Source: Bacteroidales bacterium UBA5072 (GTDB lineage Bacteria > Bacteroidota > Bacteroidia > Bacteroidales > UBA10428). From it: a stretch of 27,940 nt of DNA. A program made the position numbers and the translations under genes. The stretch is from NCBI GenBank assembly GCA_002415855.1, contig DIAS01000181.1, positions 1 through 27,940 of the forward strand, given 5' to 3'. The stretch's first letter is position 1, and each line of letters starts with the position of its first letter. The notes under the pieces are model-generated. The model made no database searches and was not told the origin of the DNA. It saw only the letters and a program-made list of their open reading frames with translations. Positions 6,541 through 14,469 of this stretch are shown here, piece after piece.

Positions 6541-7803
6541 ATGGAAGGAATGGACAGGAAAATTGAGAAAAAGGGTCTTAGAAAGAAACATATTTGGATT
6601 GGGATAGGAGGTTTGGTATTGCTGTGGATCATTTTGCAGATGATCTTTGGCGATAAAAGTTCAAAACTGAATGTAGAAAAAGACAAAATAACAATCGGAG
6701 AAGTACAGGCAGGGAAATACCAGGATTACATTTCGGTTAACGGGACCGTTGAACCCATTACAACTGTTTACCTTGATGCAGTGGAGTCGGGGCGGGTTGA
6801 GCAGATCCTGATTGAAGAAGGGACAAGGGTTATGAAAGGTGACGTCATCCTGAAGTTGAGCAATTATAATCTCCTGCTTGATATTTCGGGTAATGAGGCT
6901 GAAGTGGCTCGTGCTGTCAATGATCTGAAGACAGCCCGCATCAATCTTGAAAACCAGAATATCCAGACCCGTTCCAACATTTTGCAGCTGCAATACCTGC
7001 TGAAAAAGTTGGAACGACAGTACAACAACAACCAGAAACTCATTACCCAGAATCTGATATCGAAGGAAGAGTTTGAGTATTCAAAGGAACAGTATGATGA
7101 GACCCGTTTTCAGCTTGACCTGCAGAAACAGAAATACATCCGTGATTCGATATATACCGTGAGCCGGATCGAGGCAGATGAGGAATCCATTGATCGCATG
7201 CAGAAGAACCTGGGTCTCACCCGCAGGAGAATGGAAGATCTTGATATCAAAGCGCCGGTCGACGGGGAACTGGCCACGCTGAATCCCGAGATCGGAGAAG
7301 TAATTAACTACGGAACACGTGTTGGTACCATCAACATTCTCGATTCCTATAAGATGCGTGTGCTGATTGATGAGCATTACATTACAAGGATTTCCAAAGG
7401 TCTTCCTGCAGATTTTGATTTTGCAGGCCATAAAAATACGCTGAAGATCATCAAAGTATATCCTGAAGTTCAAAACGGTACCTTTGCTGTGGATATGCAA
7501 TTCACAAGTACGATACCAGAGCAGATCAGGATCGGACAAACCGCGCGGATACACCTTGAGCTTGGTGAATCGGAAGATGCACTGCTTCTTCCCAAGGGAG
7601 GTTTCTACCAGAGTACCGGAGGGCAATGGGTGTATGTTGTTGATCCTTCAGGTGATTTTGCTGAAAGACGTAAGGTGAGGATGGGGCGGCAAAACCCGCG
7701 GTTTTATGAGATACTCGAAGGACTTGAGCCCGGCGAGAAGGTTATTGTATCCGATTATGAAAACTTCGGCAACGCTGACAAACTCATACTCAAGAACAAG
7801 TAG
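6541..7803 (+). CDS. HlyD/MacA-type periplasmic adaptor
   Basis: This is a membrane-fusion protein of about 420 residues. One N-terminal membrane anchor (about 17-36) is followed by a beta-barrel/lipoyl half (GTVEP...GRVEQILIEEGTRVMKGDVI), a long alpha-helical hairpin coiled coil (about 110-230), the second lipoyl half (IKAPVDGELATLNPEIGEVI) and a C-terminal beta-barrel/membrane-proximal domain. Such adaptors bridge an inner-membrane transporter and a TolC-like channel. The ATG at 6541 is preferred over the upstream TTG at 6529; ATG 6550 is also possible. It is first in an operon with an ATPase, a small protein and a TolC homologue, under a predicted sigma-54 promoter. Confidence 0.93.
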   Translation: MEGMDRKIEKKGLRKKHIWIGIGGLVLLWIILQMIFGDKSSKLNVEKDKITIGEVQAGKYQDYISVNGTVEPITTVYLDAVESGRVEQILIEEGTRVMKGDVILKLSNYNLLLDISGNEAEVARAVNDLKTARINLENQNIQTRSNILQLQYLLKKLERQYNNNQKLITQNLISKEEFEYSKEQYDETRFQLDLQKQKYIRDSIYTVSRIEADEESIDRMQKNLGLTRRRMEDLDIKAPVDGELATLNPEIGEVINYGTRVGTINILDSYKMRVLIDEHYITRISKGLPADFDFAGHKNTLKIIKVYPEVQNGTFAVDMQFTSTIPEQIRIGQTARIHLELGESEDALLLPKGGFYQSTGGQWVYVVDPSGDFAERRKVRMGRQNPRFYEILEGLEPGEKVIVSDYENFGNADKLILKNK

Positions 7804-7833
7804 AAATTACGAAACAATTTTAAAACTCGCATT

Positions 7834-8517
7834 ATGATAAAAACGACTGATCTGGTAAAGGTTTTCCGAACCGATGAGGTGGAAACCACCGCGCTCAACA
7901 AGGTTAATATTACGGTAGAAAAAGGTGAATTTGTTGCCATCATGGGTCCTTCCGGCTGCGGCAAATCTACCCTGCTGAACATTCTCGGGTTGCTTGATAC
8001 ACCATCAGGCGGTCAGTATTACTTCAATGGTGAAGAAGTTGCCAAATACAAAGAAAAGCAGCGGACCAACCTGCGTAAGGGTAACATTGGATTTGTGTTT
8101 CAGAGTTTCAACCTCATTGATGAACTTACCGTGTATGAGAATGTTGAGCTGCCGCTTTTGTATCTAAAGGTTTCACCTGCTGAGCGGCGGAAGAAGGTGA
8201 ATGATGTGCTGGAACGCATGAAAATAACCCATCGCAAGAAACATTTCCCGCAGCAACTGTCGGGTGGACAACAACAGCGCGTTGCCATTGCAAGGGCAGT
8301 GGTCACCAGACCACAACTGATCCTTGCCGATGAGCCGACCGGAAATCTCGACTCGGCCAATGGCGAAGAAGTGATGGGATTGCTTACCGAACTCAACAAC
8401 GAAGGTACCACCATTGTCATGGTTACCCACTCACCTTCTGATGCCGACAAGGCTCACCGGATCGTGCAGTTATTCGACGGACACATTGTTACCGAAAACA
8501 TCCGGCAGATATTATAA
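7834..8517 (+). CDS. ABC transporter ATPase, LolD/MacB type
   Basis: This 227-residue nucleotide-binding protein has Walker A GPSGCGKST (near 39), a Q-loop (VFQSFNLID), signature LSGGQQQR, Walker B LILADEPTGNLD and a switch histidine (MVTHS). Sequence and length fit the LolD/FtsE/MacB-like group, which powers mechanotransmission-type exporters together with an FtsX-like permease. It is 30 nt after the adaptor gene. Unusually, no permease gene follows it, so it must pair with a permease encoded elsewhere. Confidence 0.95.
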   Translation: MIKTTDLVKVFRTDEVETTALNKVNITVEKGEFVAIMGPSGCGKSTLLNILGLLDTPSGGQYYFNGEEVAKYKEKQRTNLRKGNIGFVFQSFNLIDELTVYENVELPLLYLKVSPAERRKKVNDVLERMKITHRKKHFPQQLSGGQQQRVAIARAVVTRPQLILADEPTGNLDSANGEEVMGLLTELNNEGTTIVMVTHSPSDADKAHRIVQLFDGHIVTENIRQIL

Positions 8518-8528
8518 ACATCCATGCC

Positions 8529-8825
8529 ATGAAAGAGATCTGCATACCCATACCCTACCTCAAGGAGCAGGAAATAGCCGATGTTGAGGTAACGCTTGCC
8601 GGTCGAAAGCTCAAGTACAGTTTTAGGGTTGAATCCTTTCCCTGGGAGCTGAATGACGAGTTTTCAGTGCTTACCGATCCGCTTGAAAGATCATTGGCCA
8701 GGATTTACAAACTGAAAGGTGCCATTGAAAGTTATGATAAGGAATGGGAGCTTATTCAGATATTCAATCCGGAAGAACATGCCGATCATATTCACGTTTT
8801 GTACCGAAAAAGACTGAAAACATAA
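8529..8825 (+). CDS. Small conserved-looking protein of unknown function
   Basis: This 98-residue cytoplasmic-looking protein has no signal peptide or membrane segment. It is rich in charged residues (DPLERSLARIYKLKGAIESYDKEWELIQIF). The ATG lies 11 nt after the ATPase stop and it ends 32 nt before the TolC-like gene, so it is embedded in the efflux operon. I do not recognise a family. Its position where a permease is usually encoded suggests an accessory role in the transporter (inference). Confidence 0.75.
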   Translation: MKEICIPIPYLKEQEIADVEVTLAGRKLKYSFRVESFPWELNDEFSVLTDPLERSLARIYKLKGAIESYDKEWELIQIFNPEEHADHIHVLYRKRLKT

Positions 8826-8857
8826 ACATTACCATAAACCATATAAATTACGCCTTT

Positions 8858-10213
8858 ATGAAAAAAGCATTATTGTTTTTGTGCTCCCTGATCATGTTAG
8901 GTTTTATACCCGTCAAAGCACAAAAAGTCTGGTCGCTGGAGGAATGCATCAACTACGCTCTCGAAAACAACCTGCAGATTAAACGACAGGAACTTAACGT
9001 TCAATACAGCAAGAATACGCATAACCAGAGTTATTTTAATACATTGCCTAATTTAAACGGACAAATCAACTACGGTAGAAATGAAGGCAAAACGATTGAC
9101 AATTCGCTTGAGGTTCCGAGATATGTCAATTCAACATACTGGGAAGGAACTGTTGGACTCCAAAGCAGCGTTACGCTGTTCGGAGGATTTCAGATTATCA
9201 ACAACATCATGAAAACCAAGTATGACTTTCTAAAAAGTCAATCCGATCTTGACAAATCCAAGAACGATATCTCGCTTCAACTGGCACTTGCCTACCTGCA
9301 GGTGCTTTTTTCCAAGGAACTGCTTGAGGTGGCCAAAAGCAAACTTGAAGTGACTTCACTTCAGGCAGAGCGTACGCAGAAAATGCTTGAGGTTGGGAAT
9401 GTAGCCCAGGGAGAGTATCTGCAGATAAAGGCGCAGGAATCCAATGACAAGACGACTGTGATCAATGCCCGGAATAACCTTGATATTGCGTATCTTGACC
9501 TTACGCAGCTTTTGGACCTGGATTCCGTAGCCGGTTTTGACATTGTTGTTCCCAGCAATATTGAGGTGGAATTACTGGCACCGCTTGTACAAATCCAGGA
9601 TATTTACGCAGTTGCACTTGAAACGATGCCGCAGATCAAAAGTGCGCAATATGCCCTGAAGAGTTCAGAAAAAGAGCTTTCCATGGCCTGGGGGCAAGTA
9701 AGTCCTTCTGTTACAATGAGCGGCAGCCTGTCCAGCAGGTATTCCCAAACGGCTATTGATCGTTCTACTGAACCTCCATCAGAAGAATACCCTTTTAAGA
9801 ACCAGTTGCAAGATTTTTATTACAAAAACCTGAGTTTCGGATTATCCATTCCTATTTTCAATAAATTACAGGTTAAGAACTCCATAAGCAATGCGAAATT
9901 GCAGCTGAATGATTATCAGTACCAGCTTGATCTGGCAAAAATGGCACTGTATAAAGAGGTTCAGCAGGCACATGCCGATGCAACCGCCGCTCAGGAAAAG
10001 TATTATTCCAATGTTGAGGCGGTAAAATATAACGAAGAAGCTTTTAAATATACCAGCCAGAAACTGGCAGTAGGACTGGTGAACTCGGTTGATTACAATG
10101 TTGCCCAGAACAACCTGATCAACGCACAGTCCAACATGTTGCAGGCCAAATATGAATACATTTTCAAGCTGAAGATCATTGATTTATATATGGATAAACC
10201 AATTACGTTGTAA
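8858..10213 (+). CDS. TolC-family outer-membrane efflux protein
   Basis: This 451-residue protein starts with a signal peptide (MKKALLFLCSLIMLGFIPVKAQ). Two OEP repeats follow, with the characteristic opening WSLEECINYALENNLQIK, alternating long helices and beta strands, and an inner repeat near SLGLSIPIFNKLQVKNSI. It forms the trimeric outer-membrane and periplasmic channel of a tripartite pump. The start at 8858 is chosen because it begins the signal peptide; upstream codons in this frame overlap the previous gene. A strong terminator follows, so it closes the operon. Confidence 0.95.
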   Translation: MKKALLFLCSLIMLGFIPVKAQKVWSLEECINYALENNLQIKRQELNVQYSKNTHNQSYFNTLPNLNGQINYGRNEGKTIDNSLEVPRYVNSTYWEGTVGLQSSVTLFGGFQIINNIMKTKYDFLKSQSDLDKSKNDISLQLALAYLQVLFSKELLEVAKSKLEVTSLQAERTQKMLEVGNVAQGEYLQIKAQESNDKTTVINARNNLDIAYLDLTQLLDLDSVAGFDIVVPSNIEVELLAPLVQIQDIYAVALETMPQIKSAQYALKSSEKELSMAWGQVSPSVTMSGSLSSRYSQTAIDRSTEPPSEEYPFKNQLQDFYYKNLSFGLSIPIFNKLQVKNSISNAKLQLNDYQYQLDLAKMALYKEVQQAHADATAAQEKYYSNVEAVKYNEEAFKYTSQKLAVGLVNSVDYNVAQNNLINAQSNMLQAKYEYIFKLKIIDLYMDKPITL

Positions 10214-10233
10214 GGGTTAGGTTGTACGGTTTG

Positions 10234-10258
10234 ACCCCGCCACACGGCGGGGTTTTTT
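10234..10258 (+). terminator. Intrinsic terminator of the efflux operon
   Basis: Perfect 7-bp GC stem CCCCGCC (10235-10241), loop ACAC, GGCGGGG (10246-10252), then six T. It is oriented for plus-strand transcripts. The T run overlaps the stop codon of the convergent pseudouridine synthase gene. Confidence 0.9.
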
Positions 10259-10958
10259 ATTTCTGCAAGGTCGTTGGAGAGGTCTTAAAAGCAGTCCATA
10301 TGTTATCTTCCGGCACATCCGCGGTAATTTCCACCTCCTTCTTCGTCACCGGATGTATAAACCTGATCTCCCTGGCATGCAGGCTGATGCCACCATCGGG
10401 ATTCGAACGCGGAAAGCCGTATTTCAGGTCACCTTTGATCGGGCAGCCGATATGCCCCAGCTGAGCCCTGATCTGATGATGCCGGCCGGTTTCGAGATTC
10501 ACTTCCAGTAAAAAATAATTATCCGATTTACCGATCATCCGGTAGCCCAGAATAGCTTCCTTGGATCCTGGCTTGGGAATATCGTTGCAATAGGATTTGT
10601 TTTGTTTCGTATTGCGTATCATATGATGCACCAGGCGGTCAGATTCCTTTGGAGGCGGAGTTTTCACGATGGCCCAATAGGTTTTCCTCATTTCTCCGTC
10701 CCTGAACATTTTGGTAAGCCTGGAAAGCGCTTTACTGGTGCGGGCAAAGAGCACCACGCCGGTCACGGGTCTGTCGAGCCTGTGCACTACACCCAGAAAG
10801 ACCTCTCCGGGTTTGCTGTATTTCTCTTTCAGGTATTGTCTGACCTTGTCATCAAGTGCCAGGTCTCCGGTAACATCTTTCTGAACCAGGTCGTGATGGG
10901 TCTTGTTCACCGCGATGATGTGGTTGTCCTCGTAAAGGATATTTATTTTACCTGCCAT
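10257..10958 (-). CDS. RluA/RluD-family pseudouridine synthase
   Basis: This 233-residue enzyme isomerises uridine in rRNA or tRNA. The catalytic motif HRLDRPVTG has Asp at residue 62, and the downstream LETGRHHQIRAQLGHIGCPIKGD segment matches the conserved family core. There is no N-terminal S4 domain, which places it among the short RluA-like proteins. The usual NKP motif is NKT here. The RNA target cannot be told from sequence. It is convergent with the efflux operon. Confidence 0.92.
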   Translation of the reverse strand: MAGKINILYEDNHIIAVNKTHHDLVQKDVTGDLALDDKVRQYLKEKYSKPGEVFLGVVHRLDRPVTGVVLFARTSKALSRLTKMFRDGEMRKTYWAIVKTPPPKESDRLVHHMIRNTKQNKSYCNDIPKPGSKEAILGYRMIGKSDNYFLLEVNLETGRHHQIRAQLGHIGCPIKGDLKYGFPRSNPDGGISLHAREIRFIHPVTKKEVEITADVPEDNIWTAFKTSPTTLQK

Positions 10959-10971
10959 CTGTATAATTAAT

Positions 10972-11031
10972 TTGCCAATGTGCTAATTTTTGAGCTTTCG
11001 TTTTGTCATTCTTGCATTGGCACAATGGCAA
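10972..11031. repeat. Imperfect inverted repeat in intergenic region
   Basis: TTGCCAATGTGC (10972-10983) faces GCACAATGGCAA (11020-11031), matching at 11 of 12 positions, with a 36-nt loop. It lies between the pseudouridine synthase start and a CTTGTCC heptamer array. It could be a decayed repeat element or an RNA hairpin. Confidence 0.35.
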
Positions 11032-11052
11032 ACTGAGAAATTGGCATATTGA

Positions 11053-11080
11053 CTTGTCCCTTGTCCCTTGTCCCTTGTCC
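11053..11080. repeat. Heptamer tandem array, 4 perfect units
   Basis: Four identical CTTGTCC units end exactly at the panB stop codon (11081). A similar CCTTGTC appears within the last panB codons at 11092-11098, so the array may have encroached on the gene end. Confidence 0.9.
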
Positions 11081-11902
11081 CTAATATTGTTCCTTGTCAT
11101 TCGGGAATTCCAGATTCTTGACATCCGTGATGTAATTGTTCACTGAACTCGTGATCTCCTGGTACAGGTTATGGTACCTGCGCAGGAACCGGGGCGAGAA
11201 GTCGTGCGTTATTCCCAGCATATCATGCAGAACCAGTACCTGTCCATCCACAAACCGGCCGGCGCCTATCCCGATGATGGGTATTTTCAGTTCCTGTGAT
11301 ACCTGGGCGCCAAGTCGTGCCGGGATTTTTTCAAGAACTACGGAGAAACAACCGGTATCTTCGAGCACATGGGCATCTTCAACCAGCTTTTTGGCTTCCT
11401 CTTCTTCACGCGCCCTTACCACAAAGGTCCCGAACTTGTGGATCGATTGCGGGGTAAGCCCCAGATGTCCCATCACCGGTATGCCTGCGCACAGGATACG
11501 GGTAATGGATTCGGCAATCTCAGCCCCGCCTTCGAGTTTTACCGCGTGGGCCCCGGTCTCTTTCATGATCCTGATGGCAGAATTCAGCGCTTCTTTTGAA
11601 TTTCCCTGATACGAACCAAAAGGCATGTCTACAACAACCAGGGATCTTTCCACTGCCCGAACCACCGAAGCAGCATGATAGATCATTTCATCCAGTGTTA
11701 TGGGGATGGTGGTTTCATAACCGGCCATCACATTCGAGGCCGAATCACCAACAAGGATCACATCAATACCGGCGCGGTCAATGATTTTGGCCATGGAGTA
11801 ATCATAAGCGGTAAGCATTGAGATCTTTTCCCCCCGTATCTTCATTTCCTGCAGTACATGGGTGGTGATCCTTTTGGGTTTTTCGGTCTGGGCAACTGAC
11901 AT
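11081..11902 (-). CDS. panB: 3-methyl-2-oxobutanoate hydroxymethyltransferase
   Basis: This 273-residue enzyme transfers a hydroxymethyl group from methylenetetrahydrofolate to alpha-ketoisovalerate, giving ketopantoate for pantothenate and CoA synthesis. Family signatures are AYDYSMAKIIDRAGIDVILVGDSASNVMAGYETT (metal site Asp), DMPFGSYQ, AVKLEGG, PVMGHLGLTPQS and PIIGIGAG. The first ATG (11902) is chosen. The upstream TTG at 11935 lies in a predicted promoter -7 box and adds a polar tail not typical of the family. No other pantothenate gene is adjacent. The last codons border a heptamer array. Confidence 0.96.
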   Translation of the reverse strand: MSVAQTEKPKRITTHVLQEMKIRGEKISMLTAYDYSMAKIIDRAGIDVILVGDSASNVMAGYETTIPITLDEMIYHAASVVRAVERSLVVVDMPFGSYQGNSKEALNSAIRIMKETGAHAVKLEGGAEIAESITRILCAGIPVMGHLGLTPQSIHKFGTFVVRAREEEEAKKLVEDAHVLEDTGCFSVVLEKIPARLGAQVSQELKIPIIGIGAGRFVDGQVLVLHDMLGITHDFSPRFLRRYHNLYQEITSSVNNYITDVKNLEFPNDKEQY

Positions 11903-11932
11903 GACGTTACTATTAATTGATTGTTCGGTGTG

Positions 11933-11963
11933 CAAAGTTTAAAAATAAACCCGGATAAACCAA
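11933..11963 (-). promoter_or_regulatory. Bacteroidota-type promoter of panB
   Basis: On the minus strand, TTG (11963-11961) is followed after 19-20 nt by TAAACTTTG (11941-11933), close to TAnnTTTG but with one extra base. Transcription would start about 20-25 nt upstream of the ATG at 11902, which argues against the TTG start. Confidence 0.45.
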
Positions 11964-12007
11964 TAAAACTGTAACAAACTGTCAGAATTCCACAGGGTCT
12001 TTCCGCA

Positions 12008-12053
12008 AATGCTGACACAATCCCGGAAATTTTACTGTCTTATTGTCAGCATT
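12008..12053. promoter_or_regulatory. Inverted repeat upstream of dnaK
   Basis: AATGCTGACA (12008-12017) and TGTCAGCATT (12044-12053) form a perfect 10-bp inverted repeat with a 26-nt spacer, 74-119 nt before the dnaK ATG. CACAATCC also occurs twice, at 12016-12023 and 12063-12070. The arms do not match CIRCE and the spacer is too long for it. It could be an operator pair or a leader hairpin. Confidence 0.45.
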
Positions 12054-12126
12054 CCCGAATGGCACAATCCTTGTCAAATAAAAGCTCAAACAGTTAGCAT
12101 ATATTAACCAATAAAAATATTTTGGC

Positions 12127-14052
12127 ATGAGCAAGATAATCGGAATTGATCTGGGGACGACCAATTCATGCGTTGCAGTAATGGAGGGTAATGAACCCGT
12201 TGTAATTCCTAACAGCGAAGGCAAACGTACCACTCCGTCGATGGTGGCATTTATGGATAATGGCGAACGCAAGGTCGGTGACCCTGCAAAAAGGCAAGCC
12301 ATAACCAATCCCACAAGAACTGTTTATTCCATCAAACGGTTCATGGGAGAAACATTTGACAAGGTGCAGAAGGAGATACAACGCGTGCCTTACAAAGTTG
12401 CCAAGGGCGACAACAATACACCCAGGGTAATGATCGAGGACCGTAAATTTACACCCCAGGAAATTTCCGCGCTTGTTTTACAGAAAATGAAAAAGACAGC
12501 TGAGGATTACCTGGGCCATGAGGTAACGGAGGCGGTAATCACAGTTCCTGCCTATTTCAGCGATTCACAGCGGCAGGCTACCAAGGAGGCAGGTGAAATA
12601 GCCGGACTGAAAGTCAGGAGGATCATCAATGAGCCTACGGCTGCATCGCTGGCCTACGGTCTCGACAAGAAACACCACGATATGAAAATCGCCGTGTATG
12701 ACCTGGGAGGCGGGACTTTTGACATCTCCATCCTCGAACTGGGTGATGGCGTTTTTGAGGTGAAATCAACCAACGGTGATACCCACCTGGGGGGTGACGA
12801 TTTTGACCAGTGTGTGATCGACTGGCTTTCTGAAGAATTTAAGAAAGATGAAGGTGTGGATCTGAAAAAGGATCCCATGGCTTTACAAAGGCTGAAAGAA
12901 GCTGCTGAAAAGGCCAAGATCGAATTATCGAGCTCCACGCAGACCGAGATCAACCTGCCCTATATCATGCCTGTTGACGGCATTCCAAAACACCTGGTGA
13001 AAACCCTCACCAGGGCGAAATTCGAAAGTTTGATCGATACGCTGGTGCAATCTACCGTTGAACCTTGCCGCAAGGCACTTAAAGATGCCGGTTTATCGGC
13101 TTCTGACATCAGCGAAGTAATCCTGGTCGGCGGATCAACACGTATCCCGGTAATTCAGGATGTGGTTGAGAAGTTCTTCGGACGTAAACCATCAAAAGGG
13201 GTGAATCCCGATGAAGTGGTTGCCGTTGGAGCTGCTATCCAGGGCGGTGTTCTGACCGGTGAAGTGAAAGACATCCTGCTGCTCGACGTTACCCCGCTTT
13301 CACTGGGCATAGAAACCATGGGCGGTGTGGCCACCAGGTTGATCGAAGCCAATACCACCATACCCACAAAGAAGACCGAGACTTTCACCACGGCATCTGA
13401 CAACCAGCCATCCGTGGAGATACATGTACTCCAGGGTGAACGGCCAATGGCCAATGACAACAAAACCATCGGAAGGTTCCACCTCGACGGCATTCCCCCT
13501 GCCCCGCGAGGAATCCCGCAGATAGAAGTTACTTTTGACATAGATGCAAACGGTATACTGCATGTTTCAGCCAAGGACAAAGGAACCGGCAAGCAGCAGA
13601 GCATCCGGATAGAGGCGTCCTCGGGACTTACCAGTGATGAGATTGAAAAGATGAAACGCGAGGCCAAGGAAAACGAAGCCCGTGACAAAGAACAGCGTGA
13701 ACGCGTAGACAAGCTGAATGCTGCCGACAGTCTGATCTTCCAGACGGAAAAACAGCTGAAGGAATTTGGCGACAAGCTGCCTGCTGACAAAAAAGGTCCT
13801 ATCGAACAGGCCCTTGCCAACCTGAAGGATGCCCATAAAAGCCAGGATCTGTCAGCTGTTGATAAGGCTACGGCCGAACTTACTGCTGTATGGCAGGCCG
13901 CTTCGGAAGAGCTTTATAAAAACACGCAGCAACAAGGCCCCCAGGGCCCGCAGGGCGGATATACGGCCGATGCAGGCGCCGGCACAGGCCAGAGCGAAGG
14001 TGGCAAGAAAGACGATGAAGTAACCGATGTGGATTTTGAAGAAGTGAAGTAA
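12127..14052 (+). CDS. dnaK: Hsp70 chaperone DnaK
   Basis: This full-length, 641-residue chaperone has an actin-like ATPase domain opening IIGIDLGTTNSCVAVMEG, phosphate loops (VYDLGGGTFDISIL, VGGSTRIPVIQ), the linker DILLLDVTPLSLGIET, a substrate-binding beta domain and a helical lid. The Gly/Gln-rich tail ends TDVDFEEVK, the usual Bacteroidota ending. It folds proteins with DnaJ and GrpE, neither of which is encoded nearby. It is monocistronic: a strong terminator follows and the upstream gene is divergent. An inverted repeat lies in the leader region. Confidence 0.99.
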   Translation: MSKIIGIDLGTTNSCVAVMEGNEPVVIPNSEGKRTTPSMVAFMDNGERKVGDPAKRQAITNPTRTVYSIKRFMGETFDKVQKEIQRVPYKVAKGDNNTPRVMIEDRKFTPQEISALVLQKMKKTAEDYLGHEVTEAVITVPAYFSDSQRQATKEAGEIAGLKVRRIINEPTAASLAYGLDKKHHDMKIAVYDLGGGTFDISILELGDGVFEVKSTNGDTHLGGDDFDQCVIDWLSEEFKKDEGVDLKKDPMALQRLKEAAEKAKIELSSSTQTEINLPYIMPVDGIPKHLVKTLTRAKFESLIDTLVQSTVEPCRKALKDAGLSASDISEVILVGGSTRIPVIQDVVEKFFGRKPSKGVNPDEVVAVGAAIQGGVLTGEVKDILLLDVTPLSLGIETMGGVATRLIEANTTIPTKKTETFTTASDNQPSVEIHVLQGERPMANDNKTIGRFHLDGIPPAPRGIPQIEVTFDIDANGILHVSAKDKGTGKQQSIRIEASSGLTSDEIEKMKREAKENEARDKEQRERVDKLNAADSLIFQTEKQLKEFGDKLPADKKGPIEQALANLKDAHKSQDLSAVDKATAELTAVWQAASEELYKNTQQQGPQGPQGGYTADAGAGTGQSEGGKKDDEVTDVDFEEVK

Positions 14053-14075
14053 ATCGTTTATATGTGTTTATCATG

Positions 14076-14102
14076 AACCCCGTCAGTTGACGGGGTTTTT
14101 TT
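14076..14102 (+). terminator. Intrinsic terminator of dnaK
   Basis: Stem CCCCGTC (14078-14084), loop AGTT, GACGGGG (14089-14095), extended by AA/TT pairs and followed by seven T. Its design is nearly the same as the terminator after the TolC-like gene. Confidence 0.93.
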
Positions 14103-14119
14103 GTATCTTCCAAAAACAT

Positions 14120-14359
14120 TTGTATTTTTATACTCCTGAAGCAGTCGAAAACGGAGAATCCGGACGCGTTACTGTACAATTTGCTGTTAATGCGGAAGGC
14201 AAAATCTGCAATATAAAAATACTCAAGGGTGCAAGTGTCTCCCTTGACAAAGAAACTACCAGGGTACTCAAGGAATCTCCCCTGTGGGTGCCGGCAAAAC
14301 TAAGTGGTAAAACGGTAAGTCAGCAATTTGTGATCCCGGTTATCTTTATGATACAATAA
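14120..14359 (+). pseudogene. Headless TonB C-terminal domain remnant
   Basis: The frame encodes a recognisable TonB C-terminal core: YTPEAVENGESGRVTVQF, then AEGKICNIKILKGASVSLDKE and WVPAKLSGKTVSQQFVIPVIF. It lacks the proline-rich stretch, the membrane anchor and the first part of the domain. There is no in-frame ATG before the penultimate codons, and the only upstream openings (TTG at 14120, or 14087 inside the terminator hairpin) are implausible starts. It lies 18 nt after the dnaK terminator. It is most likely the 3' remnant of an energy-transducer gene whose 5' part was deleted. A short TTG-initiated cytoplasmic protein is a less likely alternative. Confidence 0.65.
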
Positions 14360-14404
14360 CCTGATTGAATCATCCTTCCAGTTACCTGTTCGGCACATGT
14401 GCTG

Positions 14405-14467
14405 CCTACAACCTACAACCTACAACCTATAACCTACAACCTACAACCTACAACCTAAAACTTACAA
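14405..14467. repeat. Heptamer tandem array, 9 units
   Basis: Nine 7-bp units of CCTACAA, with variants CCTATAA, CCTAAAA and CTTACAA. It ends 2 nt before the epimerase ATG at 14470. Read through in frame it gives a TTYNLQP-like peptide that ORF callers append to that gene. Confidence 0.95.
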
Positions 14468-14469
14468 CC

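Noticed and set aside
11902..11935. TTG start for panB
   Set aside because: It overlaps the TTTG of a probable -7 box. The ATG at 11902 gives the normal family length.
12008..12053. CIRCE/HrcA operator upstream of dnaK
   Set aside because: The arms are AATGCTGACA, not TTAGCACTC, and the spacer is 26 nt, not 9.
13155..13820. 221-codon ORF antisense to dnaK
   Set aside because: Long antisense frames are common opposite codon-biased dnaK. The translation is Ser-rich with no domain.
14393..14402. GCACATGTGC palindrome before the heptamer array
   Set aside because: A 10-bp palindrome without a partner site or promoter nearby. Chance is a sufficient explanation.
14405..14467. CRISPR-like array
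   Set aside because: The units are 7 bp with no spacers. It is a simple tandem repeat, and no cas genes are present.
14365..14469. 35-residue N-terminal extension of the epimerase-like protein
   Set aside because: It starts at TTG and translates the heptamer array. The Rossmann GSGGAIG motif follows the ATG at 14470 directly.
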